The notes: generated from the letters alone by a model not told the origin. Numbered from the stretch's first letter, positions 9,599 through 19,960 are shown. The stretch is DNA of 64,000 bases from Andalucia godoyi (GCA_009859145.1 VRVR01000015.1:186001-250000), one strand, 5' to 3'. Numbers and translations: made by a program.

Positions 9599-11218
9599 TC
9601 AAGCTTTGCCATCGTCAAACTCTTTGAGTGCGCGCGCTTCCTTCTCTCGTATTTGGTGGTAGACATCCTTCTTCTTGCGCTCCAATTCCAGCTGCATTTG
9701 TTTGAACTTTTCTGCCGATGGTGTAAAGGACAAGCAGATTTGGATTTGTCGCAACAGAATGTCATCTCCCTGTAAGAGGCTACTAAACGTCCCGAATGAA
9801 ATCCCGCCCGAGTTGGCAGCGTCGAATTTCTTGTACGTCTGCTGCACTGCGAAAAGAACGTCCTCCAGTTTGTAATCTTTGGATAAACTCAGAAGAACTT
9901 TGTAAACTTCCTGTCGCTGAAGCATCTCCGTTTCTTGGACATCAAAAATATAAAATATGGGACGCGCTGCTTGCTCCGGAGAGGCCTTTGTAATGTCCGA
10001 GAGGCGGTGTACAAAGCCGTGAAAATCAATCTGTCCCTTGATTGATGCTCGGTTAAACCTGTCAAAAGCCATAAAAAATCGTTGTTGAGCGAAGCTGTCG
10101 TGGATTCCAAACACCGAATTGAGAATCTCATAAAACTGCTCCTTGGAAGCCTTCGGGATGTCCCACGTGGCCTTGGGGGCAGACTTCACGTCCGGAACAC
10201 TGCCTTCCAACGCAGTCATCCATCGGTGATAAATATCCTCAATGTCTTCGGCAGAAAACTGCGTTGATGTCTCAAACTCTTTGCAAAATGCATACGTCTT
10301 CTTTGGCTTTGCTTTCTTTTCCTTCTTGGACTTATCTGTTTTCTCCGCAGATTCCAAAGCTGGACGTTCCGGCTCCGTCGGCGACGAGCGGCCTGAAGTA
10401 GCAGACGACGCCGTTGGTGACCCCTTGAAACGGCGCTCTCGAGACGTTGTTGCTCCAGAGGGAGAAAACGAGGCCAACAGGGAATTTGAGACTCCTGCTG
10501 CTGAACCCGCAGCAGGAGAAGTGGCAGCAGATGGGGGCTTTGGCGACAATGAGGAGCTGGGAACAGAAGTACCCGCTCCAGACTCGACCATTCCCGGAGA
10601 AGACTTCTGGCGAGCCGACAATGGCATAACGGTGCGGTAGTCCTTTGTAAATGACTGCGGAGCAAACGTCAGTTCATGTGATTCACGAGCATCCAACAAC
10701 TCTCGCTGCTTAACTTGGTTGGCTTCCTTGTTTCGCAAGAACTCCTGCTGTCGCTCCAACACTGATTTCGCAACTGGTGCATTAGAAGCAGATGTTCCTC
10801 CCATAGGTGACACCGCAGAAGCAGTCATCCCGTTTGTGGACGAAGGACTGAGGGAATTTTCGCTTCGAGCAAGCATTGGAGACACGCTGTTGGGAGAAAC
10901 GGCAGAACCAGGGCCAGCTTGGGAAACGCCAATCTTTGGCAGGGAAATCTGTTCTGGAGCTGCAGGAATCAGTCCGGCAACCACGATTTCGAGAGGCGGG
11001 AGCGCAGGAAACTCTGCATTTCGACAGCTTGCTTTGATTTCGAGAAGTGCAATGAGCGAAAGACGCTCGCGGTCATCATCCGTCAACAATGCAGAGTGCG
11101 GCGGCTGCGTGTACTCGAGTACCCAGGAAATAAGTGCCCGCGTACGCGAGGGAAGACCCAAAACTGTATTCTGATAATGAGCAAGCAACTTGCGTCGCTC
11201 GATCCAGCTGAAAGGCAT
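9599..11218 (-). CDS. Divergent EF-hand-type protein with Ser/Pro-rich linker
   Basis: A 539-residue protein. Start at 11218 (MPFSWIERRKLL) is preferred over a longer open frame, because the upstream residues are Lys-run and hydrophobic junk typical of translated intergenic DNA. The N-terminal 70 residues are helical. About 90-290 is a Ser/Pro/Ala-rich low-complexity linker with a KKEKKAKPKKT basic patch. The C-terminal part (about 310-510) has EF-hand-like helix pairs: FFMAFDRFNRASIKGQIDFHGFVHRL, FYIFDVQETEMLQRQEVYKVLLSL and YKKFDAANSGGISFGTFSSLL. The loops lack the full set of acidic ligands, so calcium binding is doubtful. It ends in a charged coiled coil. Function unknown. Confidence 0.6.
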   Translation of the reverse strand: MPFSWIERRKLLAHYQNTVLGLPSRTRALISWVLEYTQPPHSALLTDDDRERLSLIALLEIKASCRNAEFPALPPLEIVVAGLIPAAPEQISLPKIGVSQAGPGSAVSPNSVSPMLARSENSLSPSSTNGMTASAVSPMGGTSASNAPVAKSVLERQQEFLRNKEANQVKQRELLDARESHELTFAPQSFTKDYRTVMPLSARQKSSPGMVESGAGTSVPSSSLSPKPPSAATSPAAGSAAGVSNSLLASFSPSGATTSRERRFKGSPTASSATSGRSSPTEPERPALESAEKTDKSKKEKKAKPKKTYAFCKEFETSTQFSAEDIEDIYHRWMTALEGSVPDVKSAPKATWDIPKASKEQFYEILNSVFGIHDSFAQQRFFMAFDRFNRASIKGQIDFHGFVHRLSDITKASPEQAARPIFYIFDVQETEMLQRQEVYKVLLSLSKDYKLEDVLFAVQQTYKKFDAANSGGISFGTFSSLLQGDDILLRQIQICLSFTPSAEKFKQMQLELERKKKDVYHQIREKEARALKEFDDGKA

Positions 11219-11587
11219 GATGTGAATGCAGATTTGAAGAAAGGCAATCAGAAGCAAATAGGAGAAAACTTTGAGGTCAAAGGAACTTGCCAGAGCTTTT
11301 TTCTTTTCTTTGCCCTCTGCGCAAGGAGCTGCGGGGAACCTTTTTTTTTTTTGCATCAAGTGATGCTTGATGCCGGATGCCTGTGGATTTTTGGGCATTA
11401 TTTTTTTTTTAACTGTTGGTTTTGTTTGTGTGGTATTGGCACTTTTTGTCGGGTGCCAAGAAGCGTTAGCAGCGTGTTGCGTTGGTGACTCGTGTCCAAA
11501 CTCGCAACCAAAAAAAAAAAAAAGAAGAACCCATTTCTTTCTCTTTTTTTTTGTTCGGTACCGCAAAAGGGCCTTTTTGCCAGTGTC
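11219..11587. other. Divergent promoter with poly-T/poly-A runs
   Basis: About 370 nt between the EF-hand-type gene and the beta-propeller gene. It holds T runs near 11341-11353 and 11400-11411 and an A run near 11510-11522. No gene is visible. Confidence 0.4.
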
Positions 11588-12596
11588 ATGTCGGTTCAGA
11601 AAATCTGCTCGGGAGGCCGTCACCTTTGCTCGCCCTTTGTTGATCGCCAAGGAAGAGTATTCGCCGTTTCCCAAGGAACAGGAGAAATTTTGCGTGTTGA
11701 CGAGCACCACCGCTTTGAAGTATGCTGTCTTTTGTTCTTCTTTTTTTAAAATAAGTGCTGGTTGATTCCCACGCGTAATGCTAACATATTTTTTCTGCAA
11801 ATTTCTCTTTTGTTCAGGTATTTTCTTCCTCTGGAGGTGCTCCTTCTTGCATTGCATTTGATATTGACAATGCACTCTACGTTGGCGACTTTGCGCATTG
11901 TGCCATCTGTATGTGTGAGCTTGTTTTTTGCTTTTATTGGTATTTGTGATTGTTTGCGATTTATGATATTAATCTGACATCTTGCGCTTTGCAGTGACGA
12001 TGGTGGAAGACGGTTCGTTGACCGAATACGTCAAAGAGTACGAGTCGAGACCCTTTGTTGGACCGTCTGCAATTGTTTTCGATGATCGAGCAAATTTTTA
12101 CTTTTTGGACTCGGGGTCTTTTGGTGTCACCTCCCTTGGAAAGTCTTCTGGATCTCTGTTTTATGTCTCTGCCGAGGACCAGATTCTTCACCCAATTCTG
12201 CTCAACTGTTTGTCTCAGCCGTCTGGGCTTGCTATCCACATTCATGGCGTCACTCCTATTGTGTATGTTGCTGAAACTTCGACCAATCGAATTTTGCGAG
12301 TTGTTCGGACTCCTTCTGGCGTGTTCCAGTCTTCTGTTTTCTTCCAGTTTTCGGGCAGAGTCGGACCATCCGCACTTGCATGTGATTCCAGAGGAAATAT
12401 CTACGTCTCCCGCTTCGAATGGTCTGCGATCATGAAGGACGGGGAAATTGTTGTTTTATCTCCATTAGGAGTGGAGCTTCGGAAAATTGTAGTTCCTGGT
12501 GCCCCAGAAATCTCAGGTTTGCATTTCCATGAAGACGACGGAGTGCTGTACGCCACGGAAGCTTCTTCGAACATGCTTTTCAAAATTGTTGTTTAA
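11588..12596 (+). CDS. Spliced beta-propeller protein (SMP-30/NHL-like)
   Basis: A 274-residue protein from three exons: 11588-11719, 11818-11908 and 11995-12596. Both introns (98 and 86 nt) open with GTATG and close with CAG; the first has a TGCTAAC branch site. Joining them keeps one frame. The protein is made of repeated blade units such as GRVFAVSQGTGEILRVD, PSCIAFDIDNALYVGDFAHCAIL, PSAIVFDDRANFYFLDSGS, PSGLAIHIHGVTPIVYVAETSTNRILRV, PSALACDSRGNIYVSRF and ISGLHFHEDDGVLYATEASSNMLFK. This is the NHL/SMP-30-type six-bladed pattern. Relatives include lactonases and scaffold proteins; I cannot pick a substrate. It converges on the next gene with a 30-nt gap. Confidence 0.85.
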
Positions 12597-12626
12597 AATG
12601 GACGTTTATTTGCTTTGCTGCTGCAT

Positions 12627-14843
12627 TTATTGTTGTTTGTTTTTCACTCGATTCGCAAGATCAGACTCAAATTCATTCTTCGCGAACTGGAAAATGTCTT
12701 CGAATTCGTCGTCGGTGGGGATCAGTCTGAACCGCGGTTTGGAAACAATCTGCCGTCTTGAGGAGAGCTTCGTCGGCCCAGCCGCCGTTTTGAAACAGCT
12801 CTCCAACGCTTGACCACACCGCTCAAACGGAGGTAGTCGCCGATTGAAGTCAAAATAATAATCGAAATGATGATGAGCAAAGAACTGCGTTCGATAAGCG
12901 TCCTCCCAGTCTGCATCGTTGTCGATGTCACTGAAAGAAGTGTACGCTTTTGACAAGATACCAGTGTCAATCCATAACGGCAGAAACTGCTGGGTGAGGA
13001 TGAGGCGAGTCTGAATTTCTGTGATTTCTGGTATGGATTCCTTTTTGTAGGTCTCCATGTCCACAAGATTTCGTAGCAGATTACGGGACTGAAGAAGGAA
13101 GAACCGTTTCTTCTCCACAGCAAAGATTTCTCTGCAGAGACCCAAGTATTGCACCATTTCATTCGCATACCGAGCTTTGGCGTCTTTGAGGAACTTGCGA
13201 ACGGCCATAGAACGACTGCTGTCAGGAAGGATAGTCAGCTCATGTTCGTCCAACCACTGCTCTGCCGATTCAACAGTCGCAACCGTAGGACGTACTAATT
13301 CAATCTCCTTGTCTTTCTTGCCCTCCTTTGCACTCTTTTTGCTGGCAGATTTCTCTTTTTCTGGTGGCCTTTCAAGAGATGTGTCCTTGCGGACAAGATC
13401 GATCTGCAGCTGAGCCAAGACTTCTTGAATCCTGACCTGCCTCTTTCTTTTCTCAAACTCTATCAGCTGTTGACTCACAATCAGAGACTGGGTTTTGAGC
13501 TTGAAAAGGAATTTTCGAATGATTTGCTGGCACTTCTTGACTTTTGCAACAAAAAGATGCACAGCGTTTCGGGACTTGTTGGATTTCACAAAAAGACGCA
13601 AGAAACATGCGATAATCGTTGCTGACTGGCATTTTCGTCGAATTCGCAATGTTGTTCTCCATTTAGGGATCTGTCTCGAAATGACGTCGATCGAGGTCTG
13701 TTTTTTCTGCTGAGCCTTCTGCCTCAAAAACGGGACGATAATAGTGCGGAAGGTATTCTCAGCTCGCAGTTTCCGTTCGCGGTCTTTTCTCAGAAACTGC
13801 TCGATTCTCAAGTTTTGGATCCAGTACTTCATGTTCTTCACGACGTGTACGAGGGTGAACCACTCTTTCTGGACTGGTTTCATTTTCTTCCGCCACTCAA
13901 TCTCTTGTACATTCTGCATCGCTTTTTCGCGCCGTCTCTCAGCCTTTTCGACTGCTGCGTTCTTCTCATCTTCTTTCCTGCGCTCCTCCACAAGCTTGCG
14001 ATCTCGAGCTTCTTCTAGATAGCGCATCTCCTTTGTCGCAAGTTCTTTTGCTTGTGCTGCACGGTAAGCCTTGGAGAATTTCGAAGAATCTTTCTTGTTC
14101 ACATCGACAAAGTTTGTTATTCCAGCTTCTCTCCAGTGCTTCTCATTCTCTTCTTTTCGAAGGCTTTCGTACTTGGAACATTTTGCTACGCATTCCTTTT
14201 CAGCCCTCTCCAGATCTTCCGGATTTTTCATGTAGAACTCTACGAGATCATTGAGCTTCTTCTGAAAATCCTTGGAGTGATTGGTTGGCTGTGCTGCACT
14301 GCGTTTCATGATTCTTGATCGGGTTGTGTCATCCCCTTCCTCACCATTCTTTGAGGATTTTCTGTCCTCCAGCGCTGTCGGGCTCTTTATCCCACCAAGT
14401 TCTGAGAACGCCACGCTGACAAGACGTTCGATTTCTCCGACTGTGGAAACAGAATGATTCTTCAGTCCTCCTCTTGAGGCGTCTTTGGAATTCATCAACC
14501 CAGAATCCTGCATAGCCGAAAAGGACAATCCGAAAGCAGAGATTGAACACGAATCGGCTTCTTCGCGATTCGGGAGGTTTACGAGAGTCTTGGACTGTTC
14601 GTTACGGCGCACAGTCAACGAAGACACGGATCTTCGAGCGGGATCTGGATTCGAAAACAGACCCGCATTTCTAGATGTCGGTCGAGGAAACGGCGGAATA
14701 ACCTTTTCGTTCGCAACAGAAAAATCAATGCTTGCAGTTTCCTGTTCAAAGCTGCCCTTCTCAAAGGCACCGGCACGACGGTTTCTGGATGACAAAGGAG
14801 GCAGCTGGAAAAAACTGTTTCCGGAGAGATTGCTCAAGCTCAT
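12627..14843 (-). CDS. Large coiled-coil protein with IQ-like basic helices
   Basis: A 738-residue protein, mostly charged helix. Residues 1-180 are Ser-rich and disordered. About 190-310 is a long coiled coil (KDFQKKLNDLVEFYMKNPED and then EKAERRREKAMQNVQEI). The centre has spaced basic-hydrophobic stretches like RRKCQSATIIACFLRLFVK and VKKCQQIIRKFLFKLK, which resemble IQ-type calmodulin-binding helices. After a Lys-rich linker, a helical C-terminal part (about 560-738) looks conserved (DADWEDAYRTQFFAHHHFDYYFDFNRRLPPFERCG). Proteins of this build are often axonemal or centrosomal, but that is a guess from composition. The ATG at 14843 is the first in frame. Confidence 0.65.
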   Translation of the reverse strand: MSLSNLSGNSFFQLPPLSSRNRRAGAFEKGSFEQETASIDFSVANEKVIPPFPRPTSRNAGLFSNPDPARRSVSSLTVRRNEQSKTLVNLPNREEADSCSISAFGLSFSAMQDSGLMNSKDASRGGLKNHSVSTVGEIERLVSVAFSELGGIKSPTALEDRKSSKNGEEGDDTTRSRIMKRSAAQPTNHSKDFQKKLNDLVEFYMKNPEDLERAEKECVAKCSKYESLRKEENEKHWREAGITNFVDVNKKDSSKFSKAYRAAQAKELATKEMRYLEEARDRKLVEERRKEDEKNAAVEKAERRREKAMQNVQEIEWRKKMKPVQKEWFTLVHVVKNMKYWIQNLRIEQFLRKDRERKLRAENTFRTIIVPFLRQKAQQKKQTSIDVISRQIPKWRTTLRIRRKCQSATIIACFLRLFVKSNKSRNAVHLFVAKVKKCQQIIRKFLFKLKTQSLIVSQQLIEFEKRKRQVRIQEVLAQLQIDLVRKDTSLERPPEKEKSASKKSAKEGKKDKEIELVRPTVATVESAEQWLDEHELTILPDSSRSMAVRKFLKDAKARYANEMVQYLGLCREIFAVEKKRFFLLQSRNLLRNLVDMETYKKESIPEITEIQTRLILTQQFLPLWIDTGILSKAYTSFSDIDNDADWEDAYRTQFFAHHHFDYYFDFNRRLPPFERCGQALESCFKTAAGPTKLSSRRQIVSKPRFRLIPTDDEFEDIFQFAKNEFESDLANRVKNKQQ

Positions 14844-15213
14844 AATTGCAAACCCCCCCGAACAATTTGGTTTATACTGGTTGGTGTTTTCTGCTTTTTA
14901 GGATTTTCTGTAATTTGGAGATATCAAAATTAGAAACGGCATTGAGAAACAACAAGGTAGAAACAAACGGCACCCCCCTCCCCCAAAAGCAGAACAAAAC
15001 AAAAACAAAAAAACAAAAAACTGGACATATCGCGGCTTGAAAATGAACCTGCTGTAGGGGAGGTCCGGCACTCGCTCTTTTTGCTTTTTTGATTCACCTT
15101 TGTTTCTGGTTGGAAGAGGGTGTGTCTTGTCCGCTTTTCTTTTTTTTTTTCGCTTTGGCATTGATCGGTTCCTCTTATTTGCTTGCGATTTCAACCACGT
15201 GACCGGATCCATC
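14844..15213. other. Divergent promoter region
   Basis: About 370 nt between the coiled-coil gene and bystin. It contains C- and A-rich simple runs near 14970-15020 and a T run near 15140. The bystin open frame reaches back to 15100, but that part is hydrophobic leader-like residues without support. Confidence 0.35.
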
Positions 15214-16548
15214 ATGAAAGAGCGTAAATCAAAATCCAGATCTTCTTCAAATGCCCAAGATTCTCTTTATAGACAGATTCAGTCGGATCGAATAGTTTTG
15301 GGAGGAAAAAATCGTCCAGAAAAAGCATCTCGTTCGAACCGTGTGGATGATGATGATATGAACCAGGAATCGGAGGTCTCGTTGCCCGCCCGCGCAGCAC
15401 AAAAGATGCTTGAAGCAGCGCGGGAAATGGAAGATGAAGCGGCTCGAGAACTTGTGAGCGCTGAACAAATTCGTGCAATTTCCGAGATGCCGGATCTCGA
15501 GGATCTCGCGGACGATGATGACGTGTCGGAAACGATGTCGTGCACGCAGGAGGATGTTACTCTGGATCCCGAAGACGAAGCTGCGATGGCAGCCTTCTCA
15601 AGAGAAGTCAATCGTCGGAACGGTGCTGTTGGTCCTTCCACAACACGAACTCTTGCTGACGTGATTTTGCAAAAGATCGCGGAAGCAGAAGCTGGTAAGC
15701 ATCCGAAGAACTTGGAGGAACTTGACAATGAAGTGGAAAAGAAGATTGTGGATCCAAAGGTTGTTGCAGTGTACAGAAAAGTTGGGCAATTTCTTTCGCG
15801 ATACAGAGCCGGAAAACTTCCGAAGGCTCTCAAGATTGTTCCGTCTTTGAATGGTTGGGAGGAAATCGTGTGGTTGATGCGCCCATTTGAGTGGTCTCCT
15901 CAGTCAGTGTACGTTACCACAAAGCTGTTTGCTGCTGGTCTGAACGCCAGAATGGCTCAGCGATTTTACGCTCTCGTTCTTCTTCCGCACCTTCGCAACA
16001 ATTTGAAGGAGAATAAGAGGCTGAATTTTCATTTGTATGCCGCCGTTACGAAGGCATTGTTCAAGCCTGCAGCCTTTTTCAAAGGCATTGTTCTACCTCT
16101 GTGTGAATCAACGGATGTCACGCTTCGAGAAGCAACAATTCTTAGTTCGGTACTATCAAAAAAATCAATTCCCATGTTGGATTCCGCAGCATGCTTGCTG
16201 AAATTGGCCGAAAATCGATTTTCGGGTTCTGTATCCGTGTTTCTTCGGGTTTTGATTGACAAGAAGTACGCCCTACCTCGAAGAGTGGTTGATGCGCTTG
16301 TGGACCACTTTTGCGGATTCACGGACTTCCGGATGCCGGACGAGCCTGGTGTGCCTAAGGAGCTGCCTGTGCTGTGGCATCAGGGACTTCTTTCGTTTGT
16401 GAGCAGATACAAAGGCGATATTTCCGCAAAGCAACGCGAGCAGTTGTTTGCCTTGATGCGAGTTCACCAGCATCATTTGATCACCCCTGAAGTGAGGAGA
16501 GAGTTGTCCTTCATTCAGGCGAGAAACGATGTTGTACGCAGATCCTAA
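15214..16548 (+). CDS. BYSL: Bystin, 40S ribosome biogenesis factor (ENP1)
   Basis: Bystin/Enp1 binds the pre-40S particle and is needed for 18S rRNA processing and export. The 444-residue protein has an acidic N-terminal third (QIRAISEMPDLEDLADDDD). The conserved bystin core follows: DPKVVAVYRKVGQFLSRYRAGKLPKALKIVPSL, then WSPQSVYVTTKLFAAGLNARMAQRFYALVLLPHLR, then ALFKPAAFFKGIVLPLCES with TLREATILSSVLSKKSIPML, and LIDKKYALPRRVVDALVDHF. These blocks are close to animal and yeast versions. The start at 15214 gives a Lys/Ser-rich N-terminus, as usual in the family. Acts in nucleolus and cytoplasm. Confidence 0.95.
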   Translation: MKERKSKSRSSSNAQDSLYRQIQSDRIVLGGKNRPEKASRSNRVDDDDMNQESEVSLPARAAQKMLEAAREMEDEAARELVSAEQIRAISEMPDLEDLADDDDVSETMSCTQEDVTLDPEDEAAMAAFSREVNRRNGAVGPSTTRTLADVILQKIAEAEAGKHPKNLEELDNEVEKKIVDPKVVAVYRKVGQFLSRYRAGKLPKALKIVPSLNGWEEIVWLMRPFEWSPQSVYVTTKLFAAGLNARMAQRFYALVLLPHLRNNLKENKRLNFHLYAAVTKALFKPAAFFKGIVLPLCESTDVTLREATILSSVLSKKSIPMLDSAACLLKLAENRFSGSVSVFLRVLIDKKYALPRRVVDALVDHFCGFTDFRMPDEPGVPKELPVLWHQGLLSFVSRYKGDISAKQREQLFALMRVHQHHLITPEVRRELSFIQARNDVVRRS

Positions 16549-16818
16549 GGGGTGGTGATAGTAGTAGTGGTAGTAAACAGCTTTTATGCATCGTCATTCG
16601 TGGGCGTTGTCTCCGTCATTCGTGCAATGTCGCGTGCTGGACCTCTGATTATAATCGGCTGTAGAGTTGAAGAAGGGGCGAAACATTGGGCTCCATGCAG
16701 CGATTACTAGTGAACGGCAAGATGGTCGACTCATCGAACAGCGTTTCTTTTTTGTCTTTTTAGAATTGCAAATTGGTTCTCAGATAACACAGAGAGATCA
16801 AAAATAAAAAGAATCGTC

Positions 16819-17826
16819 ATGTCTTTGTCTGTTTCGCTGCCTTTCAGAAAGAGCGACACGGTTGAAGAAGAAGGAGGTTCCTCTGACCACCTCCGATCAG
16901 TTGTGCTTCCCGGTGACTCTGTTAGTGGTGCTCCCGGAGTATTGCGAGGACACGGGACATTACTTTCGCAATCGTCTGGATCTGCTGACCAGTCGGTTTC
17001 GTCCTCTGCGCTGGGAACTGTTTCTTTCTTGCACGCTCTCGTTTCTGTAAAGCCATTGCATGGAAGATACTTCCCATCTGTTGGAGACGTAATTGTTGGG
17101 CGAGTCGTTTCTGTCTTGGGCTCAAAATGGATGTTCGACATCAGAGCGAACGTTGATGCGTCCTTGTCTCTTGCAAGTTCTCACGTTACACCATTCGTTG
17201 TAACCAGCGATGGTGCCAGTTCATCAGCTCCTGTTCAGCTCCAGTCGGAGAGCATTCGACGACGGACAGAAGCTGATGCTCGGCATATGCGGACCGTTTA
17301 TTCAGAAGGTGATGTTGTTGTTTCAGAAGTGCAAGCTGTCTCCTCGTCTGGAGAGATATCTTTGCAAACACGATCGTCAAAATTTGGAAAGCTTCAGTAC
17401 GGTACGCTTGTGCGCAGTCGTCCATCGCTGATAGTCCGAAGTCCGCATCATATGCTTCACATCGGCGGCGATGTATCAATCGTTCTGGGGATGAATGGCT
17501 ATGTTTGGATTCAGCCAGCGCTGCATATACTGGCGGAACAGAAAGATGCAGAGGCAACTGACGACTCAGAGCAGGTCGGATCGTTTGTGTCCTTCGAGAA
17601 TCGTCCAGAGGGCTTCTCAAAAAGAGTCCCGTTCTCCGTAAGACAACGTGTCGCTCGGGTGGCAAACTGTGTCCGCGTATTAACTTTACTTGAAATGCCG
17701 ATATCAACAGGAAGTATTAATCGTGTTCTTGCGAACTCAGAATCCTTGGATCTAAACGTCCGAGACATGCTGCTTCGAGGAAATGTTATTGATCTTGTCG
17801 GAAACATAGAAGACGTTGGCGAATAG
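16819..17826 (+). CDS. EXOSC2: Exosome complex RNA-binding subunit RRP4
   Basis: RRP4 is one of three cap proteins of the RNA exosome and guides RNA into the 3'-5' degradation channel. The 335-residue protein shows the family order: the N-terminal strand domain (VVLPGDSVSGAPGVLRGHGTLL), the S1 domain (VGDVIVGRVVSVLGSKWMFDIRANVDASLSL, then EGDVVVSEVQAVSSSGEISLQTRSSKFGKL) and the KH-type domain with GDVSIVLGMNGYVWIQ. Family length is about 290-360. An inserted acidic stretch (AEQKDAEATDDSEQ) sits behind the KH signature. Acts in nucleus and cytoplasm. The neighbouring bystin also serves rRNA maturation, but the two genes have separate promoters (270 nt apart). Confidence 0.93.
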   Translation: MSLSVSLPFRKSDTVEEEGGSSDHLRSVVLPGDSVSGAPGVLRGHGTLLSQSSGSADQSVSSSALGTVSFLHALVSVKPLHGRYFPSVGDVIVGRVVSVLGSKWMFDIRANVDASLSLASSHVTPFVVTSDGASSSAPVQLQSESIRRRTEADARHMRTVYSEGDVVVSEVQAVSSSGEISLQTRSSKFGKLQYGTLVRSRPSLIVRSPHHMLHIGGDVSIVLGMNGYVWIQPALHILAEQKDAEATDDSEQVGSFVSFENRPEGFSKRVPFSVRQRVARVANCVRVLTLLEMPISTGSINRVLANSESLDLNVRDMLLRGNVIDLVGNIEDVGE

Positions 17827-17874
17827 AACAGCAGTCCAGGCAGACTTCTTCTGAATTGCGCAATAATTTATTCA

Positions 17875-18198
17875 TCATGAATCTGCGGCTTGCGAATCCT
17901 CGGCACCTGCCGGAATTTCAGAACCCGGAACATCCACATGCGGTTCTTCATATTCTCCATCTCCAAGTCGCAGACACACATAAATTATTTGATCATTCTG
18001 GATAGCCATGTCTGCTATGCTCTTGTCTTCTGGAAACACCTTGCAACCTTCGTCGGAATGGAACATAAGCCGGGAACCTCCATAACTTGAACCAAGCAAT
18101 TGCTCAAGCTTTCGCAGAATGTCCCCGCCTTTGTCAACGGGATCTGCATGTAAAAAGACGCAAACTTTGTTTCTTTTCAATCGGATATAAAGTGACAT
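17875..18198 (-). CDS. Elongin-B-like ubiquitin-fold protein
   Basis: A 107-residue ubiquitin-fold protein. The first strand pair MSLYIRLKRNKVCVFLHAD aligns with the elongin-B opening (aliphatic strand, RR/KRNK turn, then a strand). It is followed by a helix (ILRKLEQLL), and the later part reads IIYVCLRLGDGEYEEPHVDVP, like the elongin-B sequence after its ubiquitin fold. Elongin B pairs with elongin C in cullin-2/5 E3 ligases and in the transcription elongation factor elongin. Start at 18198 is chosen over 18300 because the extra residues are unlike any family member. Convergent with RRP4, 48 nt apart. Another ubiquitin-like protein is possible. Confidence 0.55.
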   Translation of the reverse strand: MSLYIRLKRNKVCVFLHADPVDKGGDILRKLEQLLGSSYGGSRLMFHSDEGCKVFPEDKSIADMAIQNDQIIYVCLRLGDGEYEEPHVDVPGSEIPAGAEDSQAADS

Positions 18199-19687
18199 GA
18201 TCTCAACGTATTTATATTTGCTGCAGTTGTTCCAGAATGTCGCGGACAGCATGATTTTGTAAAAATAAGCCAGTGAAGAATCAGATTTCCAGGTTAGCAT
18301 TTCACCTCAGAATGCAGCCAGCACGTTTAATGTACAGCAGATGAAAACAACTTCATTTACGATAGACATGCTCGTTTCGAAATCTATTACTACCACAATT
18401 GATTGCATTCGTTGGCTGCAGTCATCCGATTGTGGAGAGGCAACATGCCTCGGTATTGGCAATTCTGACAGACCCTGGCTAAACGACGAGAGGAAAAGGC
18501 CTACCAGTTTAATCAAAACTGGACTTCACCGATGGCAGAGTTAGCACCACGTACAGTGGCTCAGCGTGTTCGCTTATCGAGACACACACAAAAACCTACA
18601 CGCCGGCAGAATCTAAAGTTAGTGTGGATAGTCGTTAGGATGCGGACAGCAAACCAGGAATCGCTTATTCTAGCTAAAGTTGAACCGACCAAAGACAATG
18701 AAACCGCATATCGAGACGAATCTTCTTTTCGAGCTATTTTTACAAGAGTGCAGCCGTAAATGTCGCAGTAAGATCGAAGACTGGGCAAATGTGATTAGAA
18801 AAGGGCTGAGAAGCAAACAGCAACACGGCGTGCATGGGAGAAACAAGGATCAGAATGGCTCAGATCAGACCGGAGACAGATACCATTCACCGTGGCGGCA
18901 GAAGAGGAGCCAACGCTGTGGGGAACCAGCGAAAAACCCGGATATCGAAGCCGCTTCATTCGGATGCCAAAAATGGCAGACTCAGACAACTACCTGTCGG
19001 TTGCAGAAATCCTGGTAAGAATGAAGGATAATTGGAATGGTTAATCAGTTAGCCTGCAAGCAGTCCTGGAACCACGATAAAACAGAATCTGCAACTAAAC
19101 CGATTTAACCCAGTTTCTGCTTACCAGCACAAGGCAAGCCGAACTGGAGCAATCGTCAGATTCATCAGCTGGTTGGGATCAAAACCCGAGAAACACAACT
19201 GAGTGATCGGGGGACTGTGCGTCGTGTTCAGAAAACGTCAGAAAACAGGAACACTCTCGCCCAGGATACCACACCTGCCAACGGAGACTTAAAACTCGAT
19301 TTGTTGGCTTTGTAAGCGGTAATGCTGCATCGCAGCATTACCGAGAGCAATAAAATCACAAAAATCGAGATGAGATGGAATAATCTCGGTCACGCACGCC
19401 AGCACGATGAAAATGACGGTAAATTTACCAGTTATCGAGACATCCAGCAAGTCGGTGATAACGAATATTACCTCTGTCGTCGCCTGTGCTGGAAATCAGT
19501 ATCAGTTCACTGTGCAGCTGGCAGTATATGCCTGGTCTCCAGATGAAGTCTTGAGATTCAAAAAACTTTAGAGATTGATATGCCAGAGAAATCTGCAAAG
19601 ACTATTTCCAAGCATCAGGGCTCCATTCAGGGCCTCTCGGAAAGACCCGCTCTTTCCTTCGAGTTTGTGGCATTTTCTTTCTTGAAA
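18199..19687. other. Long stretch without a recognised gene
   Basis: About 1.5 kb in which every open frame is short and none gives a known motif in either direction. It contains the perfect palindrome at 19318-19342. Other genes nearby (20-24 kb) are spliced, so small exons could be hidden here, but I cannot name any. Confidence 0.4.
19318..19342. repeat. Perfect 11-bp-arm palindrome
   Basis: GGTAATGCTGC, then ATC, then the exact reverse complement GCAGCATTACC. It would form a stable hairpin with a three-base loop if transcribed, or act as a cruciform or protein-binding dyad. It lies in DNA without a recognised gene. Confidence 0.8.
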
Positions 19688-19936
19688 TCAGGACGAAGGT
19701 GGGAAAACTGTGAAGACATTTGGGCGAAGCCGTCGATAATGGGTCTCCGAATCGAACCGATTTGTAAATAACATCATCCATATTGGAATACCAACCGCGC
19801 CAAAAGGTTTGCTAGCTGCCCGTGAAATGCGAAACATGCATTTCCAACATCCATTGCAAGTAATGCTGAGTAACACTGTCTCAACGAACTGACGCCAACT
19901 CCGGTACAGTGTGATATCATAGTTGTTCGTTGCCAT
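19688..19936 (-). CDS. Possible small hypothetical protein
   Basis: An ATG-initiated frame of 82 residues (MATNNYDITLYRSWRQFVE). It has plausible composition and no match that I recognise. A second frame over the same DNA is also open, and this gene may be one exon of a spliced gene. Support comes mainly from position: its start and the start of the plus-strand membrane-protein gene at 20228 face away from each other across a cluster of TGACGT motifs that looks like a shared promoter. Confidence 0.25.
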   Translation of the reverse strand: MATNNYDITLYRSWRQFVETVLLSITCNGCWKCMFRISRAASKPFGAVGIPIWMMLFTNRFDSETHYRRLRPNVFTVFPPSS

Positions 19937-19960
19937 GTATGGTGTGAGGTACGTACATTA

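Noticed and set aside
11219-11875. N-terminal extension of the EF-hand-type protein
   Set aside because: Lys runs and random residues from A/T-rich intergenic DNA; it overlaps exon 1 of the divergent beta-propeller gene.
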